Source: Roseiarcus sp963709185 (lineage in GTDB: Bacteria > Pseudomonadota > Alphaproteobacteria > Rhizobiales > Beijerinckiaceae). From it: a stretch of DNA of 64,000 nucleotides. The position numbers and the translations under genes were made by a program. The DNA lies in assembly GCA_963709185.1 (NCBI GenBank), contig CAVPVQ010000006.1, positions 62,001 to 126,000 of the forward strand. The letters run 5' to 3'. Of the stretch, positions 15,875 through 24,241 are shown piece by piece (position 1 is the first letter of the stretch; every line of letters starts with the position of its first letter). The notes under the pieces are model-generated. The model made no database searches and was not told where the DNA came from. It saw nothing but the letters and a program-made list of their open reading frames with translations.

Positions 15875-17284
15875 ATGAAGACCGCCAAGGATGTCCTCAA
15901 GGCGATCAAGGACAATGACGTTAAATATGTCGATCTGCGTTTCACCGATCCGCGCGGCAAGTGGCAACATGTCACGTTCGACCAGACACTGATCGATGAA
16001 GACGCCTTCGCCGACGGCCTGATGTTCGACGGCTCCTCGATCGCCGGCTGGCGGGCGATCAATGAATCGGACATGACCCTGATGCCCGATCCGACATCGG
16101 CCTGCATGGATCCGTTCTTCGCCGCTTCGACGATGGTCATCAATTGCGACATTCTCGAGCCGTCGACCGGCCAGCCGTACAACCGCGACCCGCGCGGCAT
16201 CGCCAAGAAGGCCGAGACCTATCTGAAGTCGACCGGCATCGGCGACACTGTGTTCTTCGGCCCGGAAGCGGAGTTCTTCGTCTTCGACGACATCCGGTTC
16301 AGCGCCGCTCCCTACAACACCGGCTTCTCGATCGACTCGATTGAACTGCCGAGCAACACCGACACCTCCTACGAGGGGGGCAATCTCGGCCACCGCATCC
16401 GCACCAAGGGCGGCTATTTCCCGGTGCCGCCGCAGGATTCGGCGCAGGACATGCGCAGTGAAATGCTCGCGGCGATGGCCTCGATGGGCGCGACGATCGA
16501 GAAGCACCATCACGAGGTGGCTTCCGCGCAGCACGAACTCGGCCTGAAGTTCGGCCCTCTGACCACGATGGCCGACAATATGCAGATCTACAAATACTGC
16601 ATCCACCAGGTCGCCCAGAGCTACGGCAAGACCGCGACCTTCATGCCCAAGCCGATCTTTGGCGACAACGGTTCAGGCATGCACGTTCACCAGTCGATCT
16701 GGAAGGCCGGCAAGCCGATCATGGCCGGCAACAAATACGCCGACCTCAGCGACGAATGCCTCCACTATATCGGTGGCATCATCAAGCACGCCAAGGCGCT
16801 GAACGGCTTCACGAACCCTTCGACCAATTCCTACAAGCGTCTGGTGCCTGGCTACGAGGCGCCGGTGCTGCTGGCCTATTCCGTGCGCAACCGCTCGGCC
16901 TCCTGCCGCATTCCGTGGACCTCGAATCCGAAGGCCAAGCGCGTCGAGGTGCGCTTCCCCGATCCGATGGCCAATCCCTATCTCGCCTTCGCCGCGATGC
17001 TGATGGCGGGCCTCGACGGCATCCAGAACAAGATCGATCCTGGCGCGGCGATGGACAAGGACCTCTACGACCTGCCGCCGAAGGAATTGAAGAAAATCCC
17101 GACCGTATGCGGATCATTGCGCGAAGCTCTGATGAATCTCGACAAGGACCGCGCGTTCCTCAAGGCCGGCGATGTCTTCAACGACGATTTCATCGACAGC
17201 TATATCGAGCTGAAGATGACCGAAGTGACACGCTTCGAAATGACGCCGCATCCCGTCGAGTTCGACATGTACTATTCGAACTGA
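15875..17284 (+). CDS. glnA: Glutamine synthetase type I
   Basis: This 469-residue GSI dodecamer subunit condenses glutamate and ammonia with ATP. The beta-Grasp N-terminus (DLRFTDPRGKWQHVTF), the Asp-50 latch region MFDGSSIAGW, the metal-site block FFGPEAEFF, NGSGMHVHQS and the NPSTNSYKRLVPG glutamate flap are all present. The adenylylation tyrosine is residue 398 in DKDLYDLPPKE, so the enzyme should be switched by GlnE under PII control. It is preceded by glnB and followed by a strong terminator, so the pair forms a closed unit. Confidence 0.97.
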   Translation: MKTAKDVLKAIKDNDVKYVDLRFTDPRGKWQHVTFDQTLIDEDAFADGLMFDGSSIAGWRAINESDMTLMPDPTSACMDPFFAASTMVINCDILEPSTGQPYNRDPRGIAKKAETYLKSTGIGDTVFFGPEAEFFVFDDIRFSAAPYNTGFSIDSIELPSNTDTSYEGGNLGHRIRTKGGYFPVPPQDSAQDMRSEMLAAMASMGATIEKHHHEVASAQHELGLKFGPLTTMADNMQIYKYCIHQVAQSYGKTATFMPKPIFGDNGSGMHVHQSIWKAGKPIMAGNKYADLSDECLHYIGGIIKHAKALNGFTNPSTNSYKRLVPGYEAPVLLAYSVRNRSASCRIPWTSNPKAKRVEVRFPDPMANPYLAFAAMLMAGLDGIQNKIDPGAAMDKDLYDLPPKELKKIPTVCGSLREALMNLDKDRAFLKAGDVFNDDFIDSYIELKMTEVTRFEMTPHPVEFDMYYSN

Positions 17285-17310
17285 CCAGACGAAAACCGGC
17301 GAGCGAAACG

Positions 17311-17335
17311 GGGCGGCCTTCGGGCCGCCCTTTTT
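17311..17335 (+). terminator. Intrinsic terminator after glnA
   Basis: An 8-bp perfect stem GGGCGGCC / GGCCGCCC closes a TTCG tetraloop and is followed by five T residues, starting 27 bases after the glnA stop. This is a textbook Rho-independent terminator. Confidence 0.95.
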
Positions 17336-17576
17336 GTCGCGCGCAGTCGCGCGCAGATTCGAGTCAAGCCAGCAGTCGCTCGCGGCGCCCCTAAAAATCT
17401 GTCGCCTTGGATAGTGGGGACAAGGCGCGGCGACATCGCGGGCGGGTCAATCAAGGCTCGCGGCGGTCGCCGGCATGTGCCACAAACGCTTCCCTCGCTG
17501 GCGGCCAGGCGTAGAATGGGCCCCCAGTCGAGTCGCGTTCCGCGTAGGCGTTCCCCTCACAACAGCAAGAAGACTC

Positions 17577-19076
17577 ATGGCGACCGTCGAACAATTCGCG
17601 GGACGGCTGGCGACCGTCTCCAACGTCGCAGAACCGGCCTATCGCACGCCGCCGCACAATATCGAGGCGGAACAGGCGTTGCTGGGCGCGATCCTGGTCA
17701 ACAACGACGCCTTCGACCGCGTCTCGGATTTCCTGCGCAGCGAGCATTTCTGCGAGGAAATCCACCGCCGCATTTTCGAGATCGCGGGGTCGCTGATCCG
17801 CGCCGGCAAGCTCGCCTCGCCGATCACCATCAAGACGTTTCTGGGCGAGCACGACGTCGGCGGGGTCAGCGTGCCGCAATATCTGGCGCGCCTCGCCGCC
17901 GAGGCGACCACCGTCATCAACGCCAACGACTACGGACGCACCGTCTACGATCTGGCGATCCGCCGCGAACTGATCCAGATCGGCGAGGACACTGTCAATG
18001 TCGCCTACGATGCGCCGGTCGATTCCAGCCCGCGCGAACAGATCGAGGAAGCCGAGCGCCGCCTCTACCAGATCGCCGAGAGCGGGCGCTACGACGGCGG
18101 ATTCCAGCGCTTTTCCGACGCGCTCAAGATCGCCGTCGACATGGCCGCCAAAGCCTATGAGCGCGACGGGAGTCTGAGCGGCATCGCCACCGGCCTGATC
18201 GATCTCGACCGTTACATGGGCGGCCTGCAAGCTTCCGACCTGGTGATCCTGGCGGGACGTCCGGGTATGGGCAAGACCGCGCTCGCCACCAATATCGCGT
18301 TCAACATCGCCAGGGCGCATCGCTCGCAAACGCGCGCCGACGGCACGGCCGAGACGGTCAACGGCGGCATCGTCGGTTTCTTCTCGCTCGAAATGTCGGC
18401 CGAGCAACTGGCGACGCGCATCATCGCCGAGCAGTCCGGCGTGCCCTCCTACAAGATCCGCCGCGGCGACATTTCGGAACAGGACTTCCACCGCGTCGCC
18501 GAAGCGGTGCGCGAGATGCAATCGGTCCCGTTCTACATCGACCAGACCGGCGGCATATCGATCGCCCAGCTCACCGCGCGCGCGCGGCGCCTCAAACGCC
18601 AGCGCGGCCTCGACCTGCTGGTCGTCGACTATCTTCAGCTTCTGACCGGCGCCAAAAGCCGCGGCGACAATCGCGTGCAGGAACTCACCGAGATCACCAT
18701 GGGCCTCAAGGCGCTCGCCAAGGAGCTGAACGTGCCGGTGCTGGCGCTGTCGCAGCTTTCGCGTCAGGTCGAACAGCGCGACGACAAGCGCCCACAACTC
18801 TCCGACCTCCGCGAATCCGGCTCGATCGAACAGGACGCCGACGTCGTGATGTTCGTGTTCCGCGAGGAATACTACCTCAAGAACCGCGAACCGCACGCCG
18901 GCACGCCCGAACATATCACCTGGATGGCGGATATGGAGCGCACGCACGGGCGGGCCGAAATCATCATCGGCAAACAGCGTCACGGGCCGACCGGAACGGT
19001 CGAACTGCAGTTCGAGGCCGAACTGACGCGCTTCGGCAATCTGGCCAGGGAGAGCGCGCTGGCCGAGCGCTACTGA
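17577..19076 (+). CDS. dnaB: Replicative DNA helicase DnaB
   Basis: This 499-residue hexameric helicase unwinds DNA at the replication fork. The N-terminal DnaB domain begins with YRTPPHNIEAEQALLGAIL. The RecA-like domain has Walker A GRPGMGKT near 226-233, Walker B LLVVDYLQLL, and the DLRESGSIEQDADVV and GKQRHGPTG blocks. The ATG at 17577 gives the normal length; an earlier in-frame start at 17475 adds an atypical leader. No intein is present. Its stop overlaps the convergent SDR gene by 7 bp. In many relatives alr follows directly, whereas here two genes lie between. Confidence 0.95.
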   Translation: MATVEQFAGRLATVSNVAEPAYRTPPHNIEAEQALLGAILVNNDAFDRVSDFLRSEHFCEEIHRRIFEIAGSLIRAGKLASPITIKTFLGEHDVGGVSVPQYLARLAAEATTVINANDYGRTVYDLAIRRELIQIGEDTVNVAYDAPVDSSPREQIEEAERRLYQIAESGRYDGGFQRFSDALKIAVDMAAKAYERDGSLSGIATGLIDLDRYMGGLQASDLVILAGRPGMGKTALATNIAFNIARAHRSQTRADGTAETVNGGIVGFFSLEMSAEQLATRIIAEQSGVPSYKIRRGDISEQDFHRVAEAVREMQSVPFYIDQTGGISIAQLTARARRLKRQRGLDLLVVDYLQLLTGAKSRGDNRVQELTEITMGLKALAKELNVPVLALSQLSRQVEQRDDKRPQLSDLRESGSIEQDADVVMFVFREEYYLKNREPHAGTPEHITWMADMERTHGRAEIIIGKQRHGPTGTVELQFEAELTRFGNLARESALAERY

Positions 19077-19918
19077 CCTTTCGGTGCTTCGCCGGCGATC
19101 TGCTTCTCGATGAAACCCATCAGCCAATCGAAGGCGCGGTCAGGCAGCAGCCAGCGCAGGAACAGGATTGGCCCGGCGCCTGAACCGGTCGCATAGCGCG
19201 TGCGCGGACGCGCGGCGGCGAACGCGCGCGAGACGGTCTTGGCCACCACTTCCGGCGGCGAAGGCGCCCTGCCCTGATCGGCGGCGGCCATCATCCGCGC
19301 GTGCGACGCCGCCCCCCGCGCATAGGCGCCGCCGCCCGAATATTTCAACAGATTGTCGCGCGCGATTGTGTTCCATTCGGTCCTGATGGCGCCGGGCTCG
19401 ATCACGATCACGTCGATGCCGAAAGGCGCGAGTTCCATGCGCAGGCAGTCGCTCATGCCTTCGACGGCGAATTTGGTGGCGTGGTACCAGGCGCCGAACG
19501 GCTCGTGCATCTTGCCGCCGATCGAGGTGATGTTGACGATTTTGCCGGCGCCCTGGCCGCGCATGATCGGCAGCGCGAGCTGGGTCAGCCGCGCCAGCCC
19601 GAACACGTTGACTTCGAACTGCCGGCGGCCTTCCTCCAGCGGCACGTCCTCCAGCGAACCGTAAGAGCCGTAGCCGGCATTGTTGACGAGCGCGTCGAGC
19701 CGCCCGCCGTCGGCGACGATGGAGCCGATCGCCGCCGACATCGACGCCTCGTCGGTGACGTCGAGCGCCAGGAGCCGGGCGCCCGCGTCGCGTAGCGCCG
19801 TCATCCGCTCCACGCGTCGGGCGCCTGCGAACACCCGATAGCCCTCGGCCAGCAACTGGCGCGCGATCGCCTCGCCGATACCCGACGACGCGCCTGTGAT
19901 CAAAACCGTTCCGGCCAT
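19070..19918 (-). CDS. SDR-family oxidoreductase, MerR-controlled
   Basis: This is a 282-residue classical short-chain dehydrogenase. It has the cofactor motif TGASSGIG at 7-14, NNAGYGSYG, the catalytic serine in NITSIGG and the YHATKFAVEG tyrosine-lysine pair. It closely resembles the single-domain SDRs often annotated as 17-beta-hydroxysteroid-dehydrogenase-like, but the substrate is unknown. The ATG at 19918 is used because upstream codons run into the regulatory region. A 19-bp-spaced promoter with a MerR-type dyad lies 32 bp upstream and faces this gene, and a merR gene is divergent. It is therefore very probably activated by that regulator. Confidence 0.85.
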   Translation of the reverse strand: MAGTVLITGASSGIGEAIARQLLAEGYRVFAGARRVERMTALRDAGARLLALDVTDEASMSAAIGSIVADGGRLDALVNNAGYGSYGSLEDVPLEEGRRQFEVNVFGLARLTQLALPIMRGQGAGKIVNITSIGGKMHEPFGAWYHATKFAVEGMSDCLRMELAPFGIDVIVIEPGAIRTEWNTIARDNLLKYSGGGAYARGAASHARMMAAADQGRAPSPPEVVAKTVSRAFAAARPRTRYATGSGAGPILFLRWLLPDRAFDWLMGFIEKQIAGEAPKGQ

Positions 19919-19949
19919 GGATTTAAGCCTCCCACCTTCGAACAACGCC

Positions 19950-19982
19950 GGTATAACCCTTGACCAAAGTCCATGGTCAAGG
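19950..19982 (-). promoter_or_regulatory. MerR-type promoter and operator for the SDR gene
   Basis: On the minus strand a -35 TTGACC (19980-19975) and a -10 TATACC (19955-19950) are separated by 19 bp, the overlong spacing typical of MerR-activated promoters. A perfect 8-bp inverted repeat, CCTTGACC and GGTCAAGG with a 9-bp gap, spans 19958-19982 and overlaps the -35 and spacer. It lies just ahead of the merR start, so it should also autoregulate merR. Confidence 0.8.
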
Positions 19983-19991
19983 CGCTGTCCG

Positions 19992-20405
19992 ATGCTGATC
20001 TCCGAATTTGCGCGCGCGACGGGGCTAACGCCGGACACCGTGCGCTTCTACGTCCGTCGCGGTCTGCTCGCGCCGGCGCGCGGCGAGAAGGGCGGCCCCG
20101 CCCGCTACCAGGTGTTCACGCAGGAGCACGAGGCGGCGGCGCAGCTGATCCGCCTCGCCCAATCGCTCGGCTTCACGCTTCGCGAAATCGCGGCGTTCAA
20201 CGCCGAATATCGCGCCGATGGAGTCAGCGTGGAGCGCCTGGTCGCGATTTTCCGCGAGCGGCTTCGCGCGCTCGACGAGAAAGCCGCCGAGATCGCCAGT
20301 CTGCGGGCGTATCTGAAGGCGAAGCTCGATTGGCTGGAGCGCGGGCGCGTCGGACCCGAGCCGACGCTTGACACGCACGCGCGTTGCGCTGCGGCGGCGC
20401 GGTGA
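19992..20405 (+). CDS. MerR-family transcriptional regulator
   Basis: This is a 137-residue regulator. The winged helix is at residues 1-70 with MLISEFARATGLTPDTVRFY and the wing GGPARYQVF. A dimerisation helix (RLRALDEKAAEIASLRAYLKAKL) follows, with a short C-terminal tail. It ends in THARCAAAAR with a single cysteine, so the paired metal-binding cysteines of MerR, CueR or ZntR are absent, as is the four-cysteine SoxR motif. An organic effector or one-cysteine redox sensing is more likely. The ATG at 19992 follows the operator by nine bases. It is divergent from the SDR gene, its likely target. Confidence 0.85.
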   Translation: MLISEFARATGLTPDTVRFYVRRGLLAPARGEKGGPARYQVFTQEHEAAAQLIRLAQSLGFTLREIAAFNAEYRADGVSVERLVAIFRERLRALDEKAAEIASLRAYLKAKLDWLERGRVGPEPTLDTHARCAAAAR

Positions 20406-20543
20406 TCGGGCCGCACCGGCAGGCGCGCCGCCGAAGGCTGCGTCCTTCCGCCCTTGCGGGACGACAGGCGCTTCGCGTAAGCGAAGGCTGCCGTCCCTCG
20501 TGAACGCGGGAACCGGCGCGTCCCATCCGAGGCGGTCTCGTCG

Positions 20544-21674
20544 ATGCCCCTGAACCCGTCGCCTTCGCAGTCCTCCGGCGTCCTTACCGTCGATCTGGCG
20601 GCGCTTGCCCACAACTGGCGCGCGCTGGCGCGTCGCGCCGCGCCCACCCAATGCGCGGCGGTCATCAAGGCCGACGCTTATGGCGTCGGCATCGAGGCCG
20701 CGGCGCCGGCGCTCTACGCGGCGGGTTGCCGCCAGTTTTTCGTCGCGCAATTGAGCGAGGGCGCGCGCGCGCGGTCGGCGCTTGGACCGGCGCGGCCGGC
20801 GCGCATCTATGTGCTGAACGGGCTGCAGGCGGGCGCCGATCCGCGCGCCGACTATCTCGCGCACGGCCTCGCCCCGGTGATCGGCGGCGCGGAGGAGCTG
20901 GCGCGCTGGGCCGTCGTCGCCGCAAGCGAGCCGGCGCCCTGCGCGATCCATCTCGACACCGGCATGAACCGCCTCGGCTTTCCCTCGCTGGCCGCCCTTG
21001 GGGCGGCGGTGGCGCTTGCCGGCCGCGAGGCGCTCGGCGTCGACCTGCTGATGAGCCATTTTGTTTCCGCCGAGGAGCCGGACAATCCGCTCAACGCGGT
21101 GCAGATCGCGCGATTCGATGAGGCGCGCGCCGCCTTTCGCGGGCTGCCCGCCAGCCTCGCCAACTCGTCCGGGGCATTTCTCAAGGCGCGCCCGGCCTAC
21201 GACCTGATCCGCCCCGGCTATGCGCTCTACGGCGGCAATCCCACCCCCGGCGCGGCCAATCCGATGAAGCCGGTGGTCACGCTCGAGATCGCGATCCAGC
21301 AGACCAGGTGGATCGAGGCCGGCGACAGCGTCGGCTATAACCAGCAATGGACCGCCGCGCGGCGCACCCGCCTCGCCACGCTGTTGGCCGGCTACGCCGA
21401 CGGCCTGCCGCGCGGCGCCGGCGCGATCAACGGCAAGAGCGGCGCCGAGGTCGTCATCGCAGGACGCCGCTGCCCGCTGGTCGGCCGCATGTCGATGGAT
21501 CTGTGCATCGCCGACGTCACCGACCTTCCGGAAGACGCCGCGCGGCCCGGCGTCGCCGCGCAATTGCTCGGCGCGACGATCGGCGTTGACGAATTCGCGC
21601 AGCGATCGGGCACGATCGGCTATCACCTGCTGACCAGCCTCGGCGCGCGCTACCACCGACGCTATGTCGGGTAG
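20544..21674 (+). CDS. alr: Alanine racemase
   Basis: This PLP enzyme interconverts L- and D-alanine for peptidoglycan synthesis. The 376-residue fold-type III protein has the cofactor lysine (K42) in AVIKADAYGVG. MSHFVSAEE, RPGYALYGG, the tyrosine base in DSVGYNQQW, and GYADGLPRG and GRMSMDL in the C-terminal beta domain are all present. It stops directly against the convergent serine hydrolase gene with no spacer. The upstream 138 bp hold no obvious signal. Confidence 0.93.
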   Translation: MPLNPSPSQSSGVLTVDLAALAHNWRALARRAAPTQCAAVIKADAYGVGIEAAAPALYAAGCRQFFVAQLSEGARARSALGPARPARIYVLNGLQAGADPRADYLAHGLAPVIGGAEELARWAVVAASEPAPCAIHLDTGMNRLGFPSLAALGAAVALAGREALGVDLLMSHFVSAEEPDNPLNAVQIARFDEARAAFRGLPASLANSSGAFLKARPAYDLIRPGYALYGGNPTPGAANPMKPVVTLEIAIQQTRWIEAGDSVGYNQQWTAARRTRLATLLAGYADGLPRGAGAINGKSGAEVVIAGRRCPLVGRMSMDLCIADVTDLPEDAARPGVAAQLLGATIGVDEFAQRSGTIGYHLLTSLGARYHRRYVG

Positions 21675-22883
21675 TCAGACGGCCCGCGGTTTTGCGCCGC
21701 GACCGCGCGATCGCGTCTCGGCCGCCAGCGACTTATGCAACGCGGTCAGCAATCGCAGCGCGCGCTGGTCGCCACTGGTCGGGTCCTGCATCAGATTCAT
21801 CGCATAGGAAAACCCGACGCGCAGGCCGGGCCAGGCGCCATGGCTGGAGCCTCCAGCCCCGGTGTGGCCGAACGCGTCGTCAGGCGGACCCAGCGCCCGC
21901 AACTCGGTCTGCAACTGAAATCCGACGCCCGTGCGCAGGCGATTGCCGTGAACCTGATCCAGCCCGTCGGCGACCGTGCGCGCCCCGAACTCGAGCGTCT
22001 GTTGCGAAAGCAGGGGCGCGCCTCCCATCGCCAAAGCCCCGTAGAAAGCGGCGATCGACCGCGCGGAGCCGATCGCGGCGGCGCCGGGTATCTCGAGGGC
22101 GTGAAACACCCGACTGTTCCACGGAAAGGTCTCGGGCGACCAGCATACGGGATCGCCCCATAGCGGAGGATTTCCCCAAATGGATTCGACAAGCGGATCG
22201 TGCGCCCACAGCGTCGGATCGAAGAACGGCGCGACGCCCCAATTGGAGGCGAGATACAACGTGGAGACTCTCGCCTCCTGCGCTTCGGGAAGACCGATCC
22301 ACAGGTCGAGCGACAGCGGGCCGGCGATCTCCTCGGCGAAGAAGCCCCCGGCGGAGCGGCCCGAGACGCGGCGGATGATCTCGCCGCACAACCAGCCGAA
22401 ATTCAGCGCGTGATAGCAAAGGGCGGCGCGCGGATCATCGCTGCGAGGCTGCGCGGCGAGTCTTGCCGCCATGCCGATGGAATCGGTCAGATCGGCGAGG
22501 CTGAGCGGCGCGTCATTGCCCGGCAATCCGGCGGTATGCGAGACGACGTGGCGAACACGGATGTCGTCCTTGCCGAATTCCGGCCAATAGCGTGAAACCG
22601 GCGCGTCAAGATCGACAAGACCGCGCTCGATCAGCATCAGCATCATCGTCGCGAGCAGCCCCTTCGATCCCGAAAAGATCAGTTGCAGCGTATCCTTCGT
22701 CCACGGGGCTTTGGTTTTGAGGTCGGCGAGTCCGCCCCAGATGTCGACGATCGGCTCGCCGTTGCGCACGGCGGCGAAAGCGGCCCCCAATTCCTCGTCC
22801 TTGGTGAAATTCTGCTGGAACGCTTCGGCGACCCGTTCGAATCCGGGCGCGACAAAGCCTTCCATCGTCACGCCTTTTGGCAT
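21675..22883 (-). CDS. Serine hydrolase of the beta-lactamase/family VIII esterase fold
   Basis: This 402-residue protein matches PF00144-type serine hydrolases: the SxxK nucleophile is S71-G-S-K74 in IFSGSKGLLA, the second motif tyrosine is in YHALNFGW, and HTGAGGSSHG near the C-terminus replaces the KTG box. No signal peptide is visible, so it is probably cytoplasmic and more like an EstB-type esterase than a true beta-lactamase. The ATG at 22883 is preferred over a longer frame that would cross the operator. A LacI-type operator at 22941-22954 overlaps a candidate -35 (TTGACG, 18 bp, TATCCT), so it is likely in the regulon of the divergent LacI regulator. Confidence 0.8.
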   Translation of the reverse strand: MPKGVTMEGFVAPGFERVAEAFQQNFTKDEELGAAFAAVRNGEPIVDIWGGLADLKTKAPWTKDTLQLIFSGSKGLLATMMLMLIERGLVDLDAPVSRYWPEFGKDDIRVRHVVSHTAGLPGNDAPLSLADLTDSIGMAARLAAQPRSDDPRAALCYHALNFGWLCGEIIRRVSGRSAGGFFAEEIAGPLSLDLWIGLPEAQEARVSTLYLASNWGVAPFFDPTLWAHDPLVESIWGNPPLWGDPVCWSPETFPWNSRVFHALEIPGAAAIGSARSIAAFYGALAMGGAPLLSQQTLEFGARTVADGLDQVHGNRLRTGVGFQLQTELRALGPPDDAFGHTGAGGSSHGAWPGLRVGFSYAMNLMQDPTSGDQRALRLLTALHKSLAAETRSRGRGAKPRAV

Positions 22884-22940
22884 CGTTCGTTCTTTCGACC
22901 GCGATCCATCCGCTTCCAGGGCAGGATATCGGGCTAAACA

Positions 22941-22954
22941 TGTTGACGTCAATA
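22941..22954. promoter_or_regulatory. LacI-family operator 1
   Basis: TGTTGACGTCAATA is a near-perfect palindrome with a central CG, as LacI-family operators have. It shares 12 of 14 bases with the site at 24203-24216. It lies between the divergent serine hydrolase and lacI-type genes and overlaps a candidate -35 for the hydrolase. Confidence 0.75.
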
Positions 22955-23035
22955 TATCCCCGTGACGGCGCTTGCGCGAACCCTGAACGGCGTGCTTGAT
23001 GAGGCGCGAGCCGCCCGAATGTTCGCGGAGAGACA

Positions 23036-24103
23036 ATGGGTTCCTTCGGACAGCCGACGATCAACGACGTCGCCCGCCGCGCCGACGTGTCGAACATGAC
23101 CGTCTCGCGCGTCGTCACGGGCAACGGCTATGTCAGCGCGAAGACGCGCCGGCGCGTCGAGGCGGCGATCGAAGAGCTCGGCTATCGGCCCAACGCCGTC
23201 GCCAAGAGCATGCGAACGAAATCGACGCAGAGCATCGGGTTCATTCTCCCGGATCTCTCGAACACCGCCCACGCCCTCGTCGCCCAGACCGCTGAAGCGT
23301 TGCTCGCGCGCCAGGGCTATCGGCTGGTTCTCGGCAGCACCGGCTATTCGTCCGATCTCGAGGCGCAGTTCCTTTCATCCTCCCAGCAAAACACCGTCGA
23401 CGGCGTCATTGCGATCATCACCGACGAGACCCAGCCTTCGATCCACGAGCTGATCCAGAGGTCGCGTGTGCCGATCGTCGTCCTTGACCGCGACCTGCCG
23501 TTTCCGGTCGATACGATTTATTCCGAGGACCGCGCCAGCATCCGCGACGTCGTGCGCTATCTCGCGCGGCTTGGCCATCAGCGCATCGCTCTGATGACCT
23601 GTCCGCTCAAGGCGCGCCCCGGACGATTGCGGGTCCAGGCGTTCAACGAGGCTCTTCAGGAAATGGGGATTCGTCAGGACCCGTCGCTGATTCGCCTTCG
23701 GCATCAGATATCGTCCAACGGCCATCAGGCGGCGTTGGAGCTGTTGAAAATGCCGAACCCGCCGACGGCGCTGATCGTCGCGGCCGATCAACTGACCTTC
23801 GGCGCTTTGCGGGCGATCAGGGAGGCGGGCTTGCGCATTCCCAGGGATATTTCGTTGGTCGGGTCGGACGAAGGGTTCATGTCCAGCATCGTCGATCCAC
23901 CGCTGACGGTGATCTGGCGCGACATGCAGCGCGTCGGAACGCAGGCCGCCGAAATGCTGCTCGCCCGCCTCGCCGACGAGTCGCAGCCGGCGCGCTCGGC
24001 GACGGTGCGCTCCGAAGTCATCTTGCGCGAATCGTGCGATCAACCGCCGGCCGTCGGGCTCGGCGCGGAACGGACGATCCGGGCGCCGCGAGCCGCATCG
24101 TAA
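23036..24103 (+). CDS. LacI-family transcriptional repressor
   Basis: This 355-residue regulator has the LacI helix-turn-helix at about 7-30 (TINDVARRADVSNMTVSRVV), the hinge helix region RPNAVAKSMRTKSTQSIGF, and a periplasmic-binding-protein-like sensor domain ending in VGSDEGFMSSIVDPPLT. The sensor fold suggests a sugar or polyol ligand, matching the binding protein encoded next. Identical CG-centred palindromes sit in front of the divergent hydrolase and of the ABC operon, so autoregulation and operon control are both likely. Confidence 0.9.
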   Translation: MGSFGQPTINDVARRADVSNMTVSRVVTGNGYVSAKTRRRVEAAIEELGYRPNAVAKSMRTKSTQSIGFILPDLSNTAHALVAQTAEALLARQGYRLVLGSTGYSSDLEAQFLSSSQQNTVDGVIAIITDETQPSIHELIQRSRVPIVVLDRDLPFPVDTIYSEDRASIRDVVRYLARLGHQRIALMTCPLKARPGRLRVQAFNEALQEMGIRQDPSLIRLRHQISSNGHQAALELLKMPNPPTALIVAADQLTFGALRAIREAGLRIPRDISLVGSDEGFMSSIVDPPLTVIWRDMQRVGTQAAEMLLARLADESQPARSATVRSEVILRESCDQPPAVGLGAERTIRAPRAAS

Positions 24104-24176
24104 GGGTCGGCCGGCGCCGCGCGAAGCCCGCGAACCTCATCAGCCTGAAGCCTCCGGCGGCAATCGTCCTGAGACG

Positions 24177-24216
24177 TTGACAGGCGCGCATTGCGCCAAT
24201 ATTGTTGACGTCAACA
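24177..24216 (+). promoter_or_regulatory. Sigma-70 promoter with LacI operator 2, sugar ABC operon
   Basis: A TTGACA -35 (24177-24182) and a TATTGT -10 (24200-24205) are 17 bp apart. A perfect 14-bp palindrome TGTTGACGTCAACA (24203-24216) overlaps the -10 and start-site region, the classical repressor position. The first gene of the operon starts 25 bp further on, with a GGGAGGG ribosome site. Confidence 0.82.
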
Positions 24217-24241
24217 TAACGGATCGACAAGGGAGGGAGAC

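Noticed and set aside
15320..16606. Open frame antisense to glnB and glnA (428 codons)
   Set aside because: Both sense genes are unmistakable. The antisense protein shows no fold or motif.
17451..19127. Open frame of 558 codons antisense to dnaB
   Set aside because: The dnaB reading has all helicase motifs. The antisense frame is a GC-rich shadow without domain features.
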